A DNA stretch of 64,000 nt, taken from positions 1-64,000 of the forward strand of contig NZ_AODQ01000007.1 of NCBI RefSeq assembly GCF_000348925.1, written 5' to 3'. The notes under the pieces are model-generated. The model ran no database searches, was not told the DNA's origin, and saw only the letters and a list, made by a program, of their open reading frames with translations. The position numbers and the translations under genes are program-made. Each line of letters starts with the position of its first letter. Position 1 is the first letter of the stretch. Shown here piece after piece: positions 18,281 through 26,458 of the stretch. This stretch comes from Cesiribacter andamanensis AMV16. GTDB taxonomy: Bacteria; Bacteroidota; Bacteroidia; Cytophagales; Cyclobacteriaceae.

Positions 18281-19594
18281 ATGACAGCATTTCCTTCTGC
18301 CGTAAATAACGCAGCACATACCATTGCCCGCGACGAAGCCGTTTTTTCGCTCATCCACGAGGAGCGCGAGCGACAGGAACGAGGCCTGGAGCTTATTGCT
18401 TCCGAAAACTTTACCTCACCGCAGGTAATGGAAGCGGCCGGCAGCGTGCTCACCAACAAATATGCAGAAGGCCTGCCTGGCAAGCGCTACTATGGCGGTT
18501 GCGAGGTGGTAGACCAGGTGGAGCAGCTGGCCATAGACCGGCTCAAGGACCTCTTTGGTGCTGTATGGGCCAATGTGCAGCCGCACTCGGGCGCCCAGGC
18601 CAATGCAGCGGTAATGCTGGCCTGCCTGCAGCCCGGCGATACCATTCTGGGCTTTGATCTGAGCCATGGCGGCCACCTGACCCACGGCTCGCCGGTAAAC
18701 TACTCGGGCAAGCTCTACCGCCCTGTGTTTTATGGGGTAGAAAAGGAGACTGGCCTTATTGACTGGGACAAGGTAGAAGAAATCGCCATAAAAGAGCAGC
18801 CCAAGATGATCATCTGTGGCGCCTCGGCCTACAGCCGGGACTGGGACTATGAGCGCCTGCGCGACATTGCCGATGAGGTAGGGGCGCTGCTGCTGGCCGA
18901 TATCTCACACCCGGCCGGCCTTATTGCCAAAGGCCTGCTGAACGATCCTATTCCACACTGCCACATTGTAACCACTACTACCCACAAGACCCTGCGCGGC
19001 CCCCGCGGCGGCGTAATTATGATGGGTGAGGATTTTGAGAACCCCTGGGGCCTGAAAACGCCCAAGGGCGAGCTCCGCATGATGTCGGCACTGCTGGATA
19101 GCGGCGTATTTCCGGGTACGCAGGGGGGGCCGCTGGAGCACATTATTGCGGCCAAAGCCGTAGCCTTTGGCGAGGCGCTCAGCGACGAATACATGCACTA
19201 TACCCTGCAGCTGGTAAAAAATGCCCACGCCATGGCCGAGGCTTTTGTGGCCAAGGGCTATAACCTGGTATCGGGCGGTACGGACAATCACCTGATGCTC
19301 ATTGACCTGCGCAACAAGAACATTACTGGCAAACAGGCCGAAAATGCCCTGGTAAAAGCCGATATCACTGTAAACAAGAACATGGTGCCCTTTGATGACA
19401 AATCACCCTTTGTGACCTCGGGCATCCGGGTAGGTACGCCTGCCATCACTACCCGCGGCCTTAAGGAAGGTGATATGGCCCGTGTGGTAGACCTGATTGA
19501 CCGGGTGCTGATGAACCATGAGGACGAAGGGGTGCTTCAGCAGGTGCGGGCAGAAGTAAATAGCTGGATGAAGGATTTTCCGCTCTATCGCTAA
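18281..19594 (+). CDS. glyA: Serine hydroxymethyltransferase
   Basis: 437 aa. It interconverts serine and glycine with tetrahydrofolate, feeding one-carbon units to purine, thymidylate and methionine synthesis. PLP fold type I: the Schiff-base lysine is K236 in [23 protein letters not shown] near the N-terminus, and [11 protein letters not shown] with the conserved His, bind substrate and cofactor. Length and motifs are normal. It starts behind a consensus promoter and is followed 36 nt later by tatC, probably in one transcript ending at the hairpin at 20546. No THF or glycine riboswitch was seen upstream. Confidence 0.95.
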   Translation: MTAFPSAVNNAAHTIARDEAVFSLIHEERERQERGLELIASENFTSPQVMEAAGSVLTNKYAEGLPGKRYYGGCEVVDQVEQLAIDRLKDLFGAVWANVQPHSGAQANAAVMLACLQPGDTILGFDLSHGGHLTHGSPVNYSGKLYRPVFYGVEKETGLIDWDKVEEIAIKEQPKMIICGASAYSRDWDYERLRDIADEVGALLLADISHPAGLIAKGLLNDPIPHCHIVTTTTHKTLRGPRGGVIMMGEDFENPWGLKTPKGELRMMSALLDSGVFPGTQGGPLEHIIAAKAVAFGEALSDEYMHYTLQLVKNAHAMAEAFVAKGYNLVSGGTDNHLMLIDLRNKNITGKQAENALVKADITVNKNMVPFDDKSPFVTSGIRVGTPAITTRGLKEGDMARVVDLIDRVLMNHEDEGVLQQVRAEVNSWMKDFPLYR

Positions 19595-19630
19595 TCAAAT
19601 CACTAGAAAGAGGACAAGGGGGAGAACGCC

Positions 19631-20539
19631 GTGGCTGCTGCTAAAGACATGTCTTTTATTGACCATCTGGAAGAACTCCGGTGGCACCTGATTCGCTCGC
19701 TGATAGCCGTGGTGGTGTTTGCCGTAGCGGCTTTTATGGCCAAGGATCTGGTGTTTCATGACATCATCCTGGGGCCGTCCCGCACCGATTTCTGGACCTA
19801 CCGCCTGCTGTGCCAGTGGGGGGCGTACATAGGCTCGGATGCCATCTGCATTGAGGAACTGCCCTTTATTCTGCAAAGCCGCCAGATGTCGGCCCAGTTT
19901 ACCATGCACATTACCACTTCTTTTGTGGTGGGCCTGATTTGTGCCTTTCCCTATGTGTTCTGGGAGATCTGGCGCTTTATAAGCCCGGCGCTGTATGATA
20001 AGGAGCGCAATGTAAGTGGCGGGGCCGTGTTTTTCGTAAGCGTGCTGTTTATGGTGGGCACCCTGTTTGGCTACTACTTTGTGGCTCCGCTTTCCATTAA
20101 CTTTCTGGCCAACTACCAGCTGGACCCCAGCATTGTAAACGAGTTTGATGTAAACTCCTACATCTCTACCCTTACCATGCTGGTGCTGGCCTGTGCCCTG
20201 ATGTTTCAGCTACCGGTGGTGGTGCTGTTCCTGACCAAGATTGGGGTAGCCACCCCGGCCAGCATGCGGGCCTACCGCAAAATCTCCATTGTAATTATCC
20301 TGATTGTTTCGGCCGTTATCACTCCCCCTGATGTGATGAGCCAGATTCTGATCTCGCTGCCGCTGATGCTGCTGTATGAGATCAGCATTTACCTGAGCGC
20401 CATTATTCTGCGCCGCCAGCGCAAAGAAGAAGCCGCCCACCTAAAGGCCATGGAAGAGCGGGAGCGCCTGTACGAGGAGCAGCAAAAGCGGCTGGAAGAA
20501 CCCAAAAAGCAGCTGCCCATCGATCAGCAGTTTGATTAA
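19631..20539 (+). CDS. tatC: Sec-independent protein translocase TatC
   Basis: 302 aa. The polytopic core of the Tat system, which moves folded proteins bearing twin-arginine signals. SFIDHLEELRWHLIRSL at the N-terminus is the conserved cytoplasmic entry motif, including the Glu of the signal-binding site. About six membrane segments follow, and FALGYYF-type sequence appears as TLFGYYFV. The C-terminal tail is a charged helix (RRQRKEEAAHLKAMEERERL), longer than in E. coli. GTG 19631 is preferred because AAGGGGGAG lies 7 nt upstream; ATG 19649 is the alternative. It follows glyA by 36 nt. Confidence 0.93.
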   Translation: MAAAKDMSFIDHLEELRWHLIRSLIAVVVFAVAAFMAKDLVFHDIILGPSRTDFWTYRLLCQWGAYIGSDAICIEELPFILQSRQMSAQFTMHITTSFVVGLICAFPYVFWEIWRFISPALYDKERNVSGGAVFFVSVLFMVGTLFGYYFVAPLSINFLANYQLDPSIVNEFDVNSYISTLTMLVLACALMFQLPVVVLFLTKIGVATPASMRAYRKISIVIILIVSAVITPPDVMSQILISLPLMLLYEISIYLSAIILRRQRKEEAAHLKAMEERERLYEEQQKRLEEPKKQLPIDQQFD

Positions 20540-20545
20540 GTCTTA

Positions 20546-20586
20546 AAAAAAGAGAGCGGCACCTGTAGGGGAGCCGCTCTCTTTTT
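20546..20586 (+). terminator. Terminator of glyA-tatC
   Basis: AAAAAGAGAGCGGC pairs with GCCGCTCTCTTTTT (14 bp, 12-nt loop) and ends in five T. The A-rich 5' arm could also serve the opposite strand. Confidence 0.9.
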
Positions 20587-20673
20587 AAGCATCCTATCGC
20601 CAGGCAATGCTTAGCTGCCTGGCCTTTTTTATCTGATCGGATAAGCTACTTTTGCACTAGTTGCTGTATCCAT

Positions 20674-20722
20674 CTGCGAAACACGCGTGCCACGAGTAAT
20701 TCGTGGCACGCGTGTTTCGCAG
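20674..20722. repeat. Long perfect hairpin, REP-like element A
   Basis: Perfect inverted repeat with 22-bp arms (left arm begins CTGCGAAACACGCGTGCC) around a 5-nt loop GTAAT. It lies between tatC and the facing lipoprotein gene, after a separate terminator, and has no T-run. It is too long and perfect for an ordinary terminator. The inner CGTGCCACGA/TCGTGGCACG unit gives it the look of a mobile palindromic (REP-type) element. Confidence 0.75.
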
Positions 20723-20760
20723 CTGTCTTTCTGGGGGAGAGACGCTACCCCAAAGGGGTA

Positions 20761-21480
20761 TTAATAGGTAAAGTCCTTGCGGTAAAGCTGGATCAGCAGC
20801 GTATCGCCTACTTCCAGCCCTTGCAGAATATCGGGCTGGTAGCCCAGGTAATTGTGCACCTCACCAAAATCTTCAACCTCATCCCACTTTCTGAGGTGGT
20901 ACAAAATGCCCGGCGCCTGCAGCTCACCGGTCTCAATGGTAAAGTAGCGCTCCGGCACGGTCCGGATCTGATACTTATAGTCGGGATTTTCGGGAGCCGG
21001 TGTTTTCTGGTAATAGACCGGTGTAAAATAGCCCAGCTTGCTCACCACCGCCGGCCGCTCGTTCTCATAATACGTAAGGGTATCCTGCTGGCGCAGCCAT
21101 AGCACCGTATAGCCATTGGGTATTTCAAAAGAATAGGTAGTGGTTTGCCCGTTTTCCATCAAAAGGGCCAGCTGGTTTTCAAAGCTCAGGCGCTGTGCGG
21201 CTCCGCCCAGGGACTGGCTCTTGCGTGGGGGCAAAAAGCCGGGATTATTTTCTTCCTGAATCCTGCGGCTCATATAATTCTTGATGAGCACCGAATCCTG
21301 TGACCAAATGTGCCACTTGCCCCGAACGCCAATGTGGATGGCCTCGCTGTGCAGCTCGGCTGCCGAATATTGTTTGCTAAGGTCCACCTGCGGTCCTTGC
21401 GGCACGGGATCGTTTTTCTGACAGGAAGTAGCCAGTACTGCCAGCAGGGCAGCAAAAAGGAATAGACGTATACTGTACAT
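20761..21480 (-). CDS. Lipoprotein of unknown function
   Basis: 239 aa. A signal peptide ends in lipobox LATSC (Cys20) followed by QKNDPVPQG, a flexible linker typical of Bacteroidetes lipoproteins. The remaining part is predicted mixed alpha/beta with a charged segment RRIQEENNPGFLPPRKSQ and a C-terminal stretch LQGLEVGDTLLIQLYRKDF. I do not recognise a family. It stands alone with a 99-nt gap to the next leftward gene. Confidence 0.7.
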   Translation of the reverse strand: MYSIRLFLFAALLAVLATSCQKNDPVPQGPQVDLSKQYSAAELHSEAIHIGVRGKWHIWSQDSVLIKNYMSRRIQEENNPGFLPPRKSQSLGGAAQRLSFENQLALLMENGQTTTYSFEIPNGYTVLWLRQQDTLTYYENERPAVVSKLGYFTPVYYQKTPAPENPDYKYQIRTVPERYFTIETGELQAPGILYHLRKWDEVEDFGEVHNYLGYQPDILQGLEVGDTLLIQLYRKDFTY

Positions 21481-21579
21481 GTTTGTTAGGAATAGAATCT
21501 AAGCTGCAAATTTAGGTGAAATACAGCGCTTCATGCTAACGCCCGCAGGGATAATCTTAGTACAGCCCGCCGCCAGCAA

Positions 21580-22419
21580 TTAGCGCAGCTGTACATGAAT
21601 GTGATCATCGTGGCGCACAGCCTGGCATCCCGCAAAGCGCACCTTTTCTTCCCGGCCAAAGCCCAGGCGCTCCCTGAGGTGGGGCTCCAGAAATACTTTT
21701 TCCGTCTCGGGCTGGCGCACGAGCAGCTGCAGCAGTTTTTTGGTGCGCAGGGCATCAAAGCGCAGGCTGGGCCGCTGGCCCATGGTCAGGTAGCGAGGGT
21801 AGCTGTACTGCCAGTAGCCTTTGCCGGCGCATCCTTCGGCCGTGGCCTGCTCGTTTTCGGTAGGCCCCTCAAACACGCCATAGCCCGTGTGGCTGGGTGT
21901 TTCATTGGTAGGGGTGCCATCGGGGCGCTGGTAAAAAAAGGCCAGGTCTACCTTGCGGCCATCGGTATGGCTCAGGTGGGGCAGCAGCGGAAAATGGCTA
22001 AAAAGCGGAAAACCGGCATCCAGGTACCGTACCTGGGCGCCAGGCTGCTGCTGGTGCAGCTGATCGGCCACCTCCTGCAGGAGCCATTTGGTAGGGCGCG
22101 TTACATAATGCCGGTTGAGCAGGGGATACAGCAGTGAGGCCGGCCCCAGCCGTTCGTTTGACCAGACCGGCAGGCCCACTTTGCCCCAGTAGCCGGCCGC
22201 CACAGGCAGCACTACCAGTGCGCTTAGGGTGTAGAGGCCCATGAACAGCAGCAGACTGCGGCCCAGCCTGAGCCCGGTGCCGGGCTTTTTGCCCCAGCCC
22301 GACAGCCCGTAGGCCAGTAGCCACAGCAGCCCCCCAATTTGCGTTAGGGCTGTAAGCAGCAATATAAGCAGTAGGTGGGCAAGAAGGGCAAGGAGTTTCA
22401 TAAGGGGCAAGACTAGCAC
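21580..22419 (-). CDS. Membrane-anchored LAS-type peptidase candidate (MepA-like C-terminus)
   Basis: 279 aa. Two hydrophobic segments (about residues 5-37 and 55-77) are followed by an extracytoplasmic part. HTDGRKVD (H151 ... D158) and HDDHIHV (H273, H275) match the zinc ligands H-x6-D and H-x-H of the LAS family (lysostaphin, D-Ala-D-Ala metallopeptidases, MepA). This is the enzyme group that cuts peptidoglycan cross-links. E245 in FLEPH may be the catalytic acid. The order, spacing and terminal HxHV followed by QLR agree with MepA, but overall similarity is weak by eye. If correct, it is a membrane-tethered murein endopeptidase. ATG 22399 (MKLLALLAH) is an alternative start. Confidence 0.6.
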   Translation of the reverse strand: MLVLPLMKLLALLAHLLLILLLTALTQIGGLLWLLAYGLSGWGKKPGTGLRLGRSLLLFMGLYTLSALVVLPVAAGYWGKVGLPVWSNERLGPASLLYPLLNRHYVTRPTKWLLQEVADQLHQQQPGAQVRYLDAGFPLFSHFPLLPHLSHTDGRKVDLAFFYQRPDGTPTNETPSHTGYGVFEGPTENEQATAEGCAGKGYWQYSYPRYLTMGQRPSLRFDALRTKKLLQLLVRQPETEKVFLEPHLRERLGFGREEKVRFAGCQAVRHDDHIHVQLR

Positions 22420-22522
22420 TGCGAAGATAAGAAGCTTTTGCTGCCTGGCCCCGGATACTGCCCCTTATTACTTGAAACTACTCCCAAAATTGCCGTACTT
22501 AACGCCCATATTTTTTACACCT

Positions 22523-22957
22523 ATGAGCAAGAAAATAGCCATTGGCGGCGACCATGCCGGCTACCAATACAAAGAGAAGCTGATCCGCCACCTGCAAAGC
22601 AAGGGGTATACCGTACAGGATTTTGGCCCTGGCAGTGAGGCGTCTGTAGATTATCCCGACCATGTACACCCCCTGGCCGAGGCCGTTACCAACAAGCAGG
22701 CCGATTTTGGCATTCTGATCTGCGGTAGTGGCAATGGGGTATGCATGACGGCCAACAAGCACCAGGGCATCCGGGCGGCCCTTACCTGGACCGAAGAGCT
22801 GGCCTCCCTCTCCCGCCAGCACAACAATGCCAACATTCTGTGCCTGCCGGCCCGCTTTGTAGACTATGCCCTGGCCGAAAAAATGGCCGACACCTTTCTG
22901 GACACCGACTTTGAAGGGGGCCGCCATGCCAACAGGGTAAATAAGATTGCCTGTTAG
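22523..22957 (+). CDS. rpiB: Ribose-5-phosphate isomerase B
   Basis: 144 aa from ATG 22523; an ORF extension to 22472 lies in the promoter region and is not conserved. It interconverts ribose 5-phosphate and ribulose 5-phosphate in the pentose phosphate pathway. GGDHAGYQYK at the N-terminus (Asp10, His11) and ICGSGNGVCMTANK near residue 67 (active-site Cys67 and the anion loop) are RpiB hallmarks, with the C-terminal FEGGRHANRV helix. Length is normal for the family. It is a single gene between two leftward membrane-protein genes. Confidence 0.93.
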   Translation: MSKKIAIGGDHAGYQYKEKLIRHLQSKGYTVQDFGPGSEASVDYPDHVHPLAEAVTNKQADFGILICGSGNGVCMTANKHQGIRAALTWTEELASLSRQHNNANILCLPARFVDYALAEKMADTFLDTDFEGGRHANRVNKIAC

Positions 22958-23043
22958 GGAAGTTGCCTTAGCTTTGCAGAAAGGGGGCTTAACGCTCCGG
23001 AATTTGACCGCCCTGCAGCCTTTGGCTAAAGGCCGGCTAGTTC

Positions 23044-24480
23044 TTAGTTATCCTCGGCCGCCACACCCTTTTCCCTGAGCACATACACATGCGGAAAGCG
23101 GGAGGACTGCTGGTAGCGGCTGGCAATGGTAGGCATGCGCTCAAAGAGCTGCGGCACTATGCCGGCATCGTCTACCAGCACCTGGGGGGTATCCAGGTGA
23201 AAGTAGCTAAAGGCATCTACCAGGTTATCATAGTAGTTCAGCTCCGAAAGCTGCCGGGTGGCCAGGCGCCACTCCAGGTAGGGGGTAGCCAGCCGGGCAT
23301 GCTGGTACAGGCTCAGGTCCCGGCCCAGGCTCAGGATCTTTTTGCCCTCTACCAGCTCCTGCTCGGGGCGCGGCTGCACGTGCAGCCGCTCGGTATCAAT
23401 GTAGGGATCCAGCTCGGGCACCATACGGGTAAGCACCAGCACATTAAGCGCTACCAGCAGCAGGCAAAAGCCCCAGAAGATAAGCTCCGCCTTAAAGTGC
23501 TGCCGAATGAGCAGCAGGTAGTGCGAGATGTAAAAGGCCCAGGCCGGCACCAGCAGCAGCAGGTGAAAGCCCGAGCGCTCGGCTGAGAAAAAGATGGCAA
23601 TAAGTCCGGCAATCAGAAAATAAAAGATTGCCTGCTGCATGCGGGTCTGGGTAATGGTATAGTTGCGGCTGCTAAAGCGATAGAGCCCAACCAGGAAGAA
23701 GAGGGTGGGAATGGTGGCCAGCCCCAGCAGAAAAAGGGTGCTCAGGTAATTATCGGTACCAAAGATGCTCAGTGATAGAAAGTAGCTGAAGTAATAGTTT
23801 TGCAGATTATCCTGCCAGAAAAAGTAGAGCGTAATGCTTACCAGCGGCAGGGCTGCCCCTATGAGCAGCAGCAGGTATTGCCGGGGCTTGGTGCCGGTAA
23901 AGAGCAGCAGGGCAAACAGCAGGGCCGGCAGGTAGGCCAGCGCCGGCAGGTAAAAACCGGCAGCCACCCCTATATAGGCGCCCAGGAAAAACAGGCTCTC
24001 GTCCTTGCCCATACCGGCAATTACCTTAAAGCTGTTGCGCAGGGCCAGCAGCAAAAAGGTAAGGCAGAGCAGGGGGGGCGAAAGCAGGTAAAAATCGTAA
24101 AACAGGTGGGCCAGCACCGTATAAATAAGCGCTGGTACGTAGGTATTTTCATTGTAGGCCCGGAAGTTAAGCAGCATCAGGTTAAATTGCGCTGCCTGTA
24201 TCAGCACCACCAGCATGGCCAGCAGGCTGTGTGCCAGTAGAGATCGGCCAAAGAGCGCATCCAGCAGCCAGTAGACCGCCGCTGCAAAGGGGCCGGTATT
24301 GTCCCAGATGCCTTCGTACAGACTATCGCCGGCGGCCAGGTTTTCGCCCAGCACCATCCAGCCCAGCTGGGGTTGCAGCGCGGGAATCCAGCCAAGCAGG
24401 GCCGGCAGCCGCAGCACCAGCAGTAGCAAAAAGATACCAATAAGCCGGTAGGGGTCGTTAAGTCGGAAGAAGGCTATCAC
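23044..24480 (-). CDS. Polytopic membrane protein (DUF6427/GT-C-like)
   Basis: 478 aa with roughly ten to twelve hydrophobic segments. The opening MIAFFRLNDPYRLIGIFLLL, then LGENLAAGDSLYEGIWDNTGPFAAAVYW in the first outside loop, resembles polytopic glycosyltransferase-like (GT-C) proteins; the acidic D/N-T-G loop sits where their catalytic Asp is found. The N-terminal RLNDPYR is common in Bacteroidetes DUF6427 proteins. A soluble C-terminal tail of about 90 residues follows. No substrate can be assigned. It is divergent from rbfA with 83 nt between starts. Confidence 0.65.
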   Translation of the reverse strand: MIAFFRLNDPYRLIGIFLLLLVLRLPALLGWIPALQPQLGWMVLGENLAAGDSLYEGIWDNTGPFAAAVYWLLDALFGRSLLAHSLLAMLVVLIQAAQFNLMLLNFRAYNENTYVPALIYTVLAHLFYDFYLLSPPLLCLTFLLLALRNSFKVIAGMGKDESLFFLGAYIGVAAGFYLPALAYLPALLFALLLFTGTKPRQYLLLLIGAALPLVSITLYFFWQDNLQNYYFSYFLSLSIFGTDNYLSTLFLLGLATIPTLFFLVGLYRFSSRNYTITQTRMQQAIFYFLIAGLIAIFFSAERSGFHLLLLVPAWAFYISHYLLLIRQHFKAELIFWGFCLLLVALNVLVLTRMVPELDPYIDTERLHVQPRPEQELVEGKKILSLGRDLSLYQHARLATPYLEWRLATRQLSELNYYDNLVDAFSYFHLDTPQVLVDDAGIVPQLFERMPTIASRYQQSSRFPHVYVLREKGVAAEDN

Positions 24481-24563
24481 AGAGGAAGTATCGTATACCT
24501 AAACAAAAACGAAAATAGTTCATTTCTTAGACAAACAACAATCTTGTTATAATATTTGCACCT

Positions 24564-24956
24564 ATGAGTGAAAGCAAGCGACAGCAAAAATTTGGGCGGT
24601 TGATGCAAAAGGAATTAAGTGAAATTTTTCAGCGAGATATTCCACATCTGTTCAAAAATACCATGGTTACCGTTGCCGATGTGCACGTTAGCCCCGACCT
24701 GAGCGTAGTAAAGGCCTCTTTGAGCTTTATGCTGGCCCCCAACCCCCAGCTGCTGCTGGATACGGTAAACGAACGAAAGAGCGAGATCCGCAACATGCTG
24801 GGCCGCCGCATCCGCAAGGAGGTGCGCCACATTCCCGAACTTGTATTTTTCCTAAATGAGGGGGCCGACTATGCCGCCCATATGGACCGGGTGATCAGCA
24901 ACCTGGACATTCCTCCGGTGGCGATGGAAAAAAACACCTCCGACGAAGAAGAGTAA
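24564..24956 (+). CDS. rbfA: Ribosome-binding factor A
   Basis: 130 aa. RbfA binds the 30S subunit during late 16S rRNA processing and cold adaptation. It is a single KH-type domain: RQQKFGRLMQKELSEIFQ at the N-terminus, VTVADVHVSPDLSVVKASLSF in the middle, and the conserved R-H-I-P-E-L-x-F ending near residue 95. An acidic tail (NTSDEEE) follows. It is grouped with the downstream LolC/E-type permease gene (96 nt away), a pairing I recall as frequent in Bacteroidetes. Confidence 0.93.
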   Translation: MSESKRQQKFGRLMQKELSEIFQRDIPHLFKNTMVTVADVHVSPDLSVVKASLSFMLAPNPQLLLDTVNERKSEIRNMLGRRIRKEVRHIPELVFFLNEGADYAAHMDRVISNLDIPPVAMEKNTSDEEE

Positions 24957-25052
24957 GCCCGGCATACAGGCAAAGCAGGGGGCCGCTACCGGCTTTTCTG
25001 ACCGCTACTGCCCCCTTGTCTCATTACTCACTACTCAATACCCACTAGCTGT

Positions 25053-26276
25053 TTGAACCTCTCCTTTTTCATCGCCAGGCGCTACTTCCGGTCTAAAAAG
25101 AAAAAGACCTTTATCAACATCATCTCCATTATCAGCATGCTGGTAGTGGCAGTGGGCACCATGGCGCTTATTATTGTGCTGTCGGTCTTTAACGGGCTCG
25201 AGGACCTGATCCGCTCCCTCTACAATGCCTTTGATGCCGAGTTGCGCATTGTGGCCGAGCGGGGCAAAACCTTTGAGCTTACGCCGGAGCTGCTCAACAT
25301 AGTGCGCACTACCGAGGGGGTGGCCATTATAACCGAGGTGGCCGAAGACAATGCCCTGATCCGCTATCAGGATGCCGAAAAGGTGGCCAAAGTAAAGGGG
25401 GTAAGCCAAAACTTTCTGGAGCAGGGCCGCATGCAGGGCACGATTGTACAGGGCGATCTGGCCCTTACAAAAGGTGAGTTTCCGGTAGCCATTATCGGCG
25501 CAGGGGTGCGCAATGCACTATCCGTAGCGCTGGAGAATGATTTTTATGCCCTGCGCATCTACTACCCGCGCAATGTGCGGCCCGGCACGCTGGACCCCAG
25601 CAAATACTACGTGCAGCAGAACATCCGCCCCGGGGCCATCTTCAGCATTGAAAAGCAGTACGATGAGAACTACGTGTTTGTACCCCTGGACTTTGCCTTA
25701 AAGCTCTTTGATTATGGAAACCGGCGCACGGCCCTGGAAATAAAAACCACCGATGAGATGCGCATCAGCCGGGTGCAGCGCCTGCTAAAGGAGCGCCTGC
25801 CTGCAGGCTTTGTGGTGCAAAACAGCGATGAGCAGCACAGCAGCCTGCTCAAAGCCATCAAGATTGAAAAGCTGTTTGTGTACCTGGCCTTTACGTTTAT
25901 ACTGGCCGTGGCTTCCTTCAACATCTTTTTTTCCCTCACCATGCTGGCGCTGGATAAGCAGCGGGATATTGCCATTCTCTTCTCCATGGGTGCCTCTCCG
26001 GGGCTGGTGCGCAAGATCTTTTTGTACGAAGGGGCCATCATTGCCTTTACCGGCGCCATTCTGGGCACCCTGCTGGGGGTGCTGATCGTGCTGGTGCAGG
26101 AGCGCTACGGCCTGGTGGGCATGGGCATGCAAACCTCTGTAGAAAGTGCCTATCCGGTAAAATTAATGGCCAGCGACCTGCTCTTTACTGCCATCAGCAC
26201 CACCCTTATTACCCTGCTGGCCTCCTTCCATCCGGCCTCGCTGGCCGCCCGCACCGATACGGCCCAGCATGTGTAA
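25053..26276 (+). CDS. LolC/LolE-type ABC transporter permease (FtsX-MacB fold)
   Basis: 407 aa starting at TTG 25053 (MNLSFFIARRYFRSKKKK), which matches the usual N-terminus of the family. One N-terminal membrane helix (residues 23-48, with SIISMLVVAVGTMAL), a large periplasmic domain (50-270) and three C-terminal helices containing LALDKQRDIAILFSMGAS, the FtsX core. The family moves lipoproteins or other substrates outward with a separate ATPase. No ATPase gene is adjacent, so it must come from elsewhere, as usual in this phylum. Confidence 0.85.
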   Translation: MNLSFFIARRYFRSKKKKTFINIISIISMLVVAVGTMALIIVLSVFNGLEDLIRSLYNAFDAELRIVAERGKTFELTPELLNIVRTTEGVAIITEVAEDNALIRYQDAEKVAKVKGVSQNFLEQGRMQGTIVQGDLALTKGEFPVAIIGAGVRNALSVALENDFYALRIYYPRNVRPGTLDPSKYYVQQNIRPGAIFSIEKQYDENYVFVPLDFALKLFDYGNRRTALEIKTTDEMRISRVQRLLKERLPAGFVVQNSDEQHSSLLKAIKIEKLFVYLAFTFILAVASFNIFFSLTMLALDKQRDIAILFSMGASPGLVRKIFLYEGAIIAFTGAILGTLLGVLIVLVQERYGLVGMGMQTSVESAYPVKLMASDLLFTAISTTLITLLASFHPASLAARTDTAQHV

Positions 26277-26458
26277 AGAGGGGTCAAAAAAGCCTGTATG
26301 TGCCTGATTCTCAAAAAAATTATTTTGCTTCAAAAAAAGTTTACAAAAAGCAAAAGCAGGCCTTTTTATATCCGCAAGAATCCTTAAATTTAGTACTGCC
26401 CCGGCCTGTATATCCCCATTTTTAGCTAATTTGCGAGGCTGTTTTTACTTTTTGGTGA

